From Pseudomonas reactans (GTDB taxonomy: Bacteria; Pseudomonadota; Gammaproteobacteria; Pseudomonadales; Pseudomonadaceae), in contig NZ_JACAPG010000014.1 in NCBI RefSeq assembly GCF_013385825.1, forward strand, positions 62,001 to 126,000: a DNA stretch of 64,000 bases, given 5' to 3'. Shown here piece by piece: positions 60,244 through 64,000 of the stretch. Under the pieces are notes generated by a model. The model did not search any database. It was not told the DNA's origin and saw only the letters and a program-made list of their open reading frames with translations. The first letter of the stretch is position 1. Each line of letters opens with the position of its first letter. The position numbers and the translations under genes were made by a program.

Positions 60244-61797
60244 TTATTTAGCGGATTTCCCCAGTGCTTTAGCGACAAGCTGCTCGTACAGTTCGGCGTA
60301 GGGTTCCACCGCCTGGCTCCAGTTGAACGGTTGTGTCATCGCCCGGCAGCGCATGGCATTGAGCAGGCCCGGATAGGCGAACACCTTGAACGCGCGGCTC
60401 AAGGCTTCTTTGTAGCTGTCGACCGTGGATTCATTGAACAGAAAGCCGGTCACGCCATTTTCGATGGTGTCGGCCAAGCCGCCGGTATTGCGTGCGACGG
60501 GCAGTGAACCGAAGCGCTGGGCGTACATCTGGCTCAGGCCGCACGGCTCGTAGCGCGACGGCATCAGCAAGAAGTCACTGCCGGCGAACATGCGCCGCGC
60601 ATCGGTCTCGTTGAAGCCGATGCGCACACCGATCTGGCCTGGGAAGCGCAGGGCCAGTTCACGCATGGCGTTTTCTTCTTCCGGCTCGCCGCGACCGATG
60701 ATCGCGATCTGCCCACCTTGCTCGACAATAAAGCTGGCCACGGCTTCAGTCAGGTCCAGGCCTTTTTGGAACACCAGGCGCGAGACCACGGCGAACAGCG
60801 GGCCGGTGGATTCACTCAGGCCAAACAGCTCGCGCACTTGGCTGGCGTTGACCGCTTTGCCTTCCCAGTCGCCGATATTGAAGTTGTGAGTCAGGTGCGG
60901 GTCGGTGGAGGTTTCCCAGCTGTCTTCGATGCCGTTGGGAATGCCGCTGAGCAAGCCCTGCTGGGTCTTGCTCGCAAGAAAGCCATCCAGGCCGCAGCCG
61001 AATTCAGGGGTGGTGATTTCCCGGGCGTAGGTGGCGCTCACGGTGGTGATGTGGCTGGAATACGCCATGCCGGCCTTGAGGTACGACATCTTGCCGTAGA
61101 ACTCCATGCCTTCCTGCTGCAGGGCGTGGGGCGGAATTCCTAGCTCCGGCGTGGAAGCCAGGCTGATCACACCTTGATAGGCCAGGTTATGGATGGTGAA
61201 CAGCGTCGGCGTGCGTGACCCACGCCAGTGCATGTATGCCGGCGCCAGGCCAGCGGGCCAGTCGTGGGCATGCACCAGGTCCGGGCACCAGTGGATTTGC
61301 GCAAGGTTGGCAGCCATGTCGGCAGCGGCCAGGCCCAGGCGGGCGAAACGAATGTGGTTGTCCGGCCAGTCGCGGCCGTTATTGGCGCCGTAGGGCGTGC
61401 CTTCGCGCTCATAGAGTTCGGGGCAGATCAGGACATAGATGACCAGGCCGTCCTTGAGGTCCATGCGCCCGATCTTGCACGGCGGCAGCGCGGCGTGGCC
61501 ACCCAGCTCACCGATGATATGGATCGGGTTGTCGCTTTCCATTACCTGCGGGTAACCGGGGATCAGCACCCGCACATCGTGCAGGTGGGCCATGGCGCGG
61601 GGCAGGGCCGCGGACACGTCGCCCAGGCCGCCGGTTTTCACCAGATCGGCGAACTCAGAGGTCACGAACAGGACTTTCTTGCGATTAGGATTCTGACTCA
61701 CGATCGGCCGCACAGTGGTGGGCAGGTCGACCAACGAAGGTCCCCCTGCTGGCTGACTGACACGCTCTCCCTGAATATCTACAGCGGCACTGATCAT
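60244..61797 (-). CDS. glgA: Glycogen synthase (GT5)
   Basis: A 517-aa glucosyltransferase that extends alpha-1,4-glucan from ADP-glucose. It has KTGGLGDVSAALPRAMAHL near 59-77 (the ADP-glucose motif KxGGL), HAHDWPAGLAPAYM and the C-terminal MPSRYEPCGLSQMYAQRFGS with TGGLADTI. It carries about 35 extra residues before the first strand. GGGAGAG precedes ATG 61797. It heads a minus-strand run with treZ, malQ and treY. The leader holds two inverted repeats and a GGA-loop hairpin suited to RsmA. Confidence 0.95.
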   Translation of the reverse strand: MISAAVDIQGERVSQPAGGPSLVDLPTTVRPIVSQNPNRKKVLFVTSEFADLVKTGGLGDVSAALPRAMAHLHDVRVLIPGYPQVMESDNPIHIIGELGGHAALPPCKIGRMDLKDGLVIYVLICPELYEREGTPYGANNGRDWPDNHIRFARLGLAAADMAANLAQIHWCPDLVHAHDWPAGLAPAYMHWRGSRTPTLFTIHNLAYQGVISLASTPELGIPPHALQQEGMEFYGKMSYLKAGMAYSSHITTVSATYAREITTPEFGCGLDGFLASKTQQGLLSGIPNGIEDSWETSTDPHLTHNFNIGDWEGKAVNASQVRELFGLSESTGPLFAVVSRLVFQKGLDLTEAVASFIVEQGGQIAIIGRGEPEEENAMRELALRFPGQIGVRIGFNETDARRMFAGSDFLLMPSRYEPCGLSQMYAQRFGSLPVARNTGGLADTIENGVTGFLFNESTVDSYKEALSRAFKVFAYPGLLNAMRCRAMTQPFNWSQAVEPYAELYEQLVAKALGKSAK

Positions 61798-61821
61798 AGT
61801 TCTCTCCCACATGTTGGTAGG

Positions 61822-61842
61822 CTAGTGGCCCGCTGCCACTAG
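61822..61842 (-). promoter_or_regulatory. Inverted repeat in the glgA 5' region
   Basis: CTAGTGGC, 5-nt loop, GCCACTAG: a perfect 8-bp stem about 25 nt before the glgA start. It could be a leader hairpin or an operator. A longer-spaced repeat lies at 61887-61909. Confidence 0.6.
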
Positions 61843-61851
61843 CTCCGATGA

Positions 61852-61864
61852 CCGCATCCTGCGG
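61852..61864 (-). promoter_or_regulatory. Candidate RsmA/CsrA site (GGA loop hairpin)
   Basis: On the minus strand CCGCA-GGA-TGCGG has a 5-bp stem with GGA as the loop, in the AGGATG context typical of RsmA sites, about 55 nt before the glgA start. A further GGA follows near 61845. Regulation is inferred only. Confidence 0.5.
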
Positions 61865-61886
61865 CCAGGCGCACAAGCACTGTACA

Positions 61887-61909
61887 AACTGGCAAGGCGT
61901 ATGCCAGTT
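61887..61909. promoter_or_regulatory. Inverted repeat upstream of glgA
   Basis: AACTGGCA and TGCCAGTT, with perfect 8-bp arms and a 7-nt spacer, about 90 nt before the glgA start. Likely an operator or a leader hairpin. Confidence 0.55.
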
Positions 61910-62162
61910 GCACGGTTAGCCAAAAAAGATTGGATGGACGGGCATTTCGCGTGAGCCACGCGTGCTCGCCTTACCTTAAAACTGGACCTACGGCAGAGTT
62001 GGAAAGTTTCGATTTTTTGCGGGGTTTTTGTTTTCGAACGGACCCATCGGTCATGAGTCTAGGACAGATCCTAGAGCCTGTAGGGTTTCTAGGAAAATTT
62101 TGTAGGACAAAATACTTGTAACGATATGCTGCTTTGAAGAAAGCCTTGGAAGGGTGCTTTTC
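61910..62162. other. AT-rich non-coding stretch upstream of glgA
   Basis: Part of the 483-base gap between the glgA start and the dehydrogenase stop. No credible coding frame is seen. It contains the palindrome CTAGGA-CAGA-TCCTAG at 62059-62074 and three further TAGG-type words down to 62108, next to AAAATTTTGTAGGACAAAAT. This may be the promoter region of the glgA transcript or a small RNA; neither is proven. Confidence 0.45.
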
Positions 62163-62254
62163 TGTGGCGAGGGAGCTTGCTCCCGCCGGGCTGCGCTGCA
62201 GCCCCAGATTAGGGCCGCTGCGCGCCCCAGCCGGAGCAAGCTCCCTCACCACAA
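62163..62254. repeat. REPIN (paired inverted REP elements), 'TGTGGCGAG' type
   Basis: TGTGGCGAGGGAGCTTGCTC at the left and GAGCAAGCTCCCTCACCACA at the right pair almost perfectly, with further GGGCTGC...GCGCCCC words within. It lies 27 bases after the dehydrogenase stop (reading the minus strand). Confidence 0.85.
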
Positions 62255-62280
62255 GAGTGCGAATGCCCCGAAAGGGTGCG

Positions 62281-63234
62281 TCAGCCCAGCACGCGAATGG
62301 GCGCACCGTTCGCCCAGGCTTGAATGTCTTCGATCATCTGCGCGTAGAACTGCCGGTAATTCTGTTCGCTCACATACCCTACATGCGGCGTCGCCAGCAC
62401 GTTCGGCAGGCGGCGGAACGGGTGATCCACCGGCAGCGGTTCCTCGGCATACACATCGAGCGCCGCTCCCGCCAGGCGGCCGTTTTCCAATGCCTGCACC
62501 AGCGCCGACTCATCCACAATCGGCCCGCGTGCGGTGTTGACCAAGCGCGCGCTGGGTTTCATCCACCCGAGCGCCTCGGCGTCCACCAGCCCACGGCTGC
62601 GGTCGCTGAGCACCAAGTGAACGGTGAGAATATCCGCCTGTTCAAACAACGCTTGCTTGCTGACCCAGGTTACGCCCGATTCCGCCGCGCGCTGCGGCGT
62701 GAGGTTTTCACTCCAGGCAATCACGCGCATGCCGAAGACCTGGGCAAACTGCGCCACTTTCTGTCCGATGCTGCCCAGGCCGAGAATGCCCAGGGTCTTG
62801 CCATGCAGGTCGCCGCCCAGGCCAACCTGCCAGTGGCCGGCGCGCAAGGAATTGGCCTCGGCCAGCAGATTGCGGGTGGAAGCCATTATCAGCGCCCAAG
62901 TCAATTCCGGCGCGGCGTGTTTATAGCTGTCGGTGCCACAGACGGTGATGCCCAGCGCCTTGGCAGCAGAAATGTCGATGGCCGCGTTGCGCATGCCACC
63001 TGTCACCAGCAATTTGAGCTTGGGCAAACCTTGCAGAAGCGCCTTGTCGAAGGTGGAGCGTTCGCGCATCACGCAAATCACCTCGAAGCCCTTCAAGCGC
63101 TCGATCATCGTGGCGGTCTCGGATGGGTAATCGTGCAGGAAATGCACCTGGCCCACGGCCTCAAGCACCGACCAATCCACCACGCCACTGGCCACATTCT
63201 GCCAATCATCAATGACTGCAATCTGTACCGACAT
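62281..63234 (-). CDS. D-2-hydroxyacid dehydrogenase family protein
   Basis: A 317-aa NAD(P)-dependent oxidoreductase. The Rossmann motif LGILGLGSIGQKVAQFAQVF stands near 148-167. The catalytic Arg is in LVNTARGPIVDE, the Glu in VYAEEPLP and the His in ATPHVGYVSEQNY, all intact. The family reduces 2-keto acids or oxidises D-2-hydroxyacids, including phosphoglycerate and glyoxylate types; the substrate is not clear. It lies 26 nt downstream of the alpha/beta hydrolase stop on the same strand, so co-transcription is possible. Confidence 0.92.
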   Translation of the reverse strand: MSVQIAVIDDWQNVASGVVDWSVLEAVGQVHFLHDYPSETATMIERLKGFEVICVMRERSTFDKALLQGLPKLKLLVTGGMRNAAIDISAAKALGITVCGTDSYKHAAPELTWALIMASTRNLLAEANSLRAGHWQVGLGGDLHGKTLGILGLGSIGQKVAQFAQVFGMRVIAWSENLTPQRAAESGVTWVSKQALFEQADILTVHLVLSDRSRGLVDAEALGWMKPSARLVNTARGPIVDESALVQALENGRLAGAALDVYAEEPLPVDHPFRRLPNVLATPHVGYVSEQNYRQFYAQMIEDIQAWANGAPIRVLG

Positions 63235-63260
63235 TCACGAGTGCCTCGAAAAAGGTTGAA

Positions 63261-64000
63261 TTAAAGGGCGTTCAAACCCTGCAACAGCGCTTTATGAAAC
63301 TGGGCCGGTTCCTCCATCTGCGGTGCATGCCCCAAGCCCGGGAACTCCACCAGGGTGGCATGGGGAATCAACTGGGCCACTTGCTTGCCCAGCACGGCAT
63401 AGTTGCCGAGCTTGGCCTTGACTGCTGGCGGCGCAACGTCCTTGCCGATGGCGGTGTTATCGGATGTGCCGATCAGCAGCAGCGTGGGCATTTGCAGGTT
63501 CTTGAACTCGTAGTACACCGGCTGGGTGAAGATCATGTCGTAAATCAACGCCGAGTTCCATGCGACCAGTGTATGCCCTGGGCCGTTGCTCAGGCCGGCG
63601 TACATGTCCACCCAACGCTCGTACTCGGGCTTCCAGCGTCCGACGTAGTAGGTGTTGAGTTGATAGTTTCGAATCCCGTCGGCGCTGACGTTCAGCTCAC
63701 GCGCGTACCATTGGTCGACGGTCAGCGAGGGCACGCCCAGCGCCTTCCAGTCCTCCAGGCCAATCGGGTTGACCATCGCCAACTGTTCGGTCTGCTCGGG
63801 GTACATCAGCGCATACCGGGTGGCGAGCATGCCACCGGTGGAATGGCCAATAACGGTGGCCTTTTGAATGCCGAGTGTTTCCAGCAGTTGATGGGTGTTG
63901 GTCGCCAACTGCTGGAAACTGTATTGATAATGATCGGGCTTGCTGGAGCTACAGAAACCAATCTGGTCCGGCGCAATGACCCGGTAACCGGCGTCGCTCA
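63261..64000 (-). CDS. Alpha/beta hydrolase (5' part outside window)
   Basis: The C-terminal ~245 residues are in the window. The reading frame is open to base 64000 (RVIAPDQIGFCSSSKPDHYQ at the edge), so the start lies beyond. The nucleophile Ser is in VIGHSTGGMLATRYAL, and the catalytic His is in FPGLGHAPQMEEPAQFH near the end. The substrate is unknown. Confidence 0.88.
   Translation of the reverse strand, partial: SDAGYRVIAPDQIGFCSSSKPDHYQYSFQQLATNTHQLLETLGIQKATVIGHSTGGMLATRYALMYPEQTEQLAMVNPIGLEDWKALGVPSLTVDQWYARELNVSADGIRNYQLNTYYVGRWKPEYERWVDMYAGLSNGPGHTLVAWNSALIYDMIFTQPVYYEFKNLQMPTLLLIGTSDNTAIGKDVAPPAVKAKLGNYAVLGKQVAQLIPHATLVEFPGLGHAPQMEEPAQFHKALLQGLNAL

Noticed and set aside
61971..62306. 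111-codon minus-strand frame across the REPIN upstream of glgA
   Set aside because: Its sequence is translated REPIN and AT-rich spacer; no family and no ribosome site.

Overview
This window is a piece of a Pseudomonas chromosome, most likely of the P. fluorescens group. Base composition is GC-rich (roughly 60 percent or more in the genes). Four REPIN-type inverted repeats and one smaller REP-like palindrome sit between genes. The glgA-treZ-malQ-treY-DUF2934-glgX order, the assimilatory nasA/nirBD locus, the OsmC-YcaO fusion and the many LysR/TetR/MarR-controlled singletons all fit that genus. I see no rRNA, tRNA, phage, IS element or CRISPR array.

Layout. 1-4.7 kb: assimilatory nitrate reductase (partial, minus strand) diverges from nirBD. 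Between them, each arm has its own sigma-54 promoter, a two-hairpin ANTAR/NasT-type RNA motif and an intrinsic terminator. 4.7-13.9 kb: a MarR/FAD-monooxygenase pair with two near-identical operators, HIT, Nudix, isochorismatase-like and GNAT genes, a small low-GC accessory patch with an immunity-like gene and a truncated relative, then a TetR-controlled O-methyltransferase/SDR/MFS unit with two operators and a LysE exporter. 14-21.7 kb: an Aer-like chemoreceptor, an OsmC-YcaO fusion, and a reverse-transsulfuration pair (cystathionine beta-synthase plus gamma-lyase type enzyme) behind a DapA-like aldolase. 22-38.4 kb: mostly single metabolic, transport and regulator genes, including two broken genes: a quinone-oxidoreductase-like gene with an in-frame amber stop and a 2OG-Fe(II)-oxygenase-like gene with a one-base frameshift. 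38.4-47 kb: a membrane chemoreceptor, a TonB siderophore receptor with a Fur-like site, an Lrp regulator diverging from an acetylpolyamine-amidohydrolase-like gene and an amino-acid permease, and an exported alpha/beta-hydrolase/cytochrome P460 pair. 47-61.8 kb: a long minus-strand block for glycogen and trehalose metabolism that runs, with ATGA overlaps, into a four-gene module of unknown product (acyl-CoA-dehydrogenase-like, PIG-L deacetylase, NodS-like methyltransferase, GT2). A second PIG-L gene lacks the catalytic aspartate. 62-64 kb: a D-2-hydroxyacid dehydrogenase and a partial alpha/beta hydrolase.

How the genes work together. nasA and nirBD reduce nitrate to ammonium, and both look jointly gated by nitrogen limitation (sigma-54) and nitrate (NasT-type antitermination). 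GlgA, GlgX, MalQ, TreY and TreZ interconvert glucan, maltooligosaccharide and trehalose. The coupled PIG-L/methyltransferase/GT2/flavoenzyme genes may build or modify a sugar-containing metabolite in the same physiological state. That module is the best candidate here for an undescribed system, and its product cannot be read from sequence alone.
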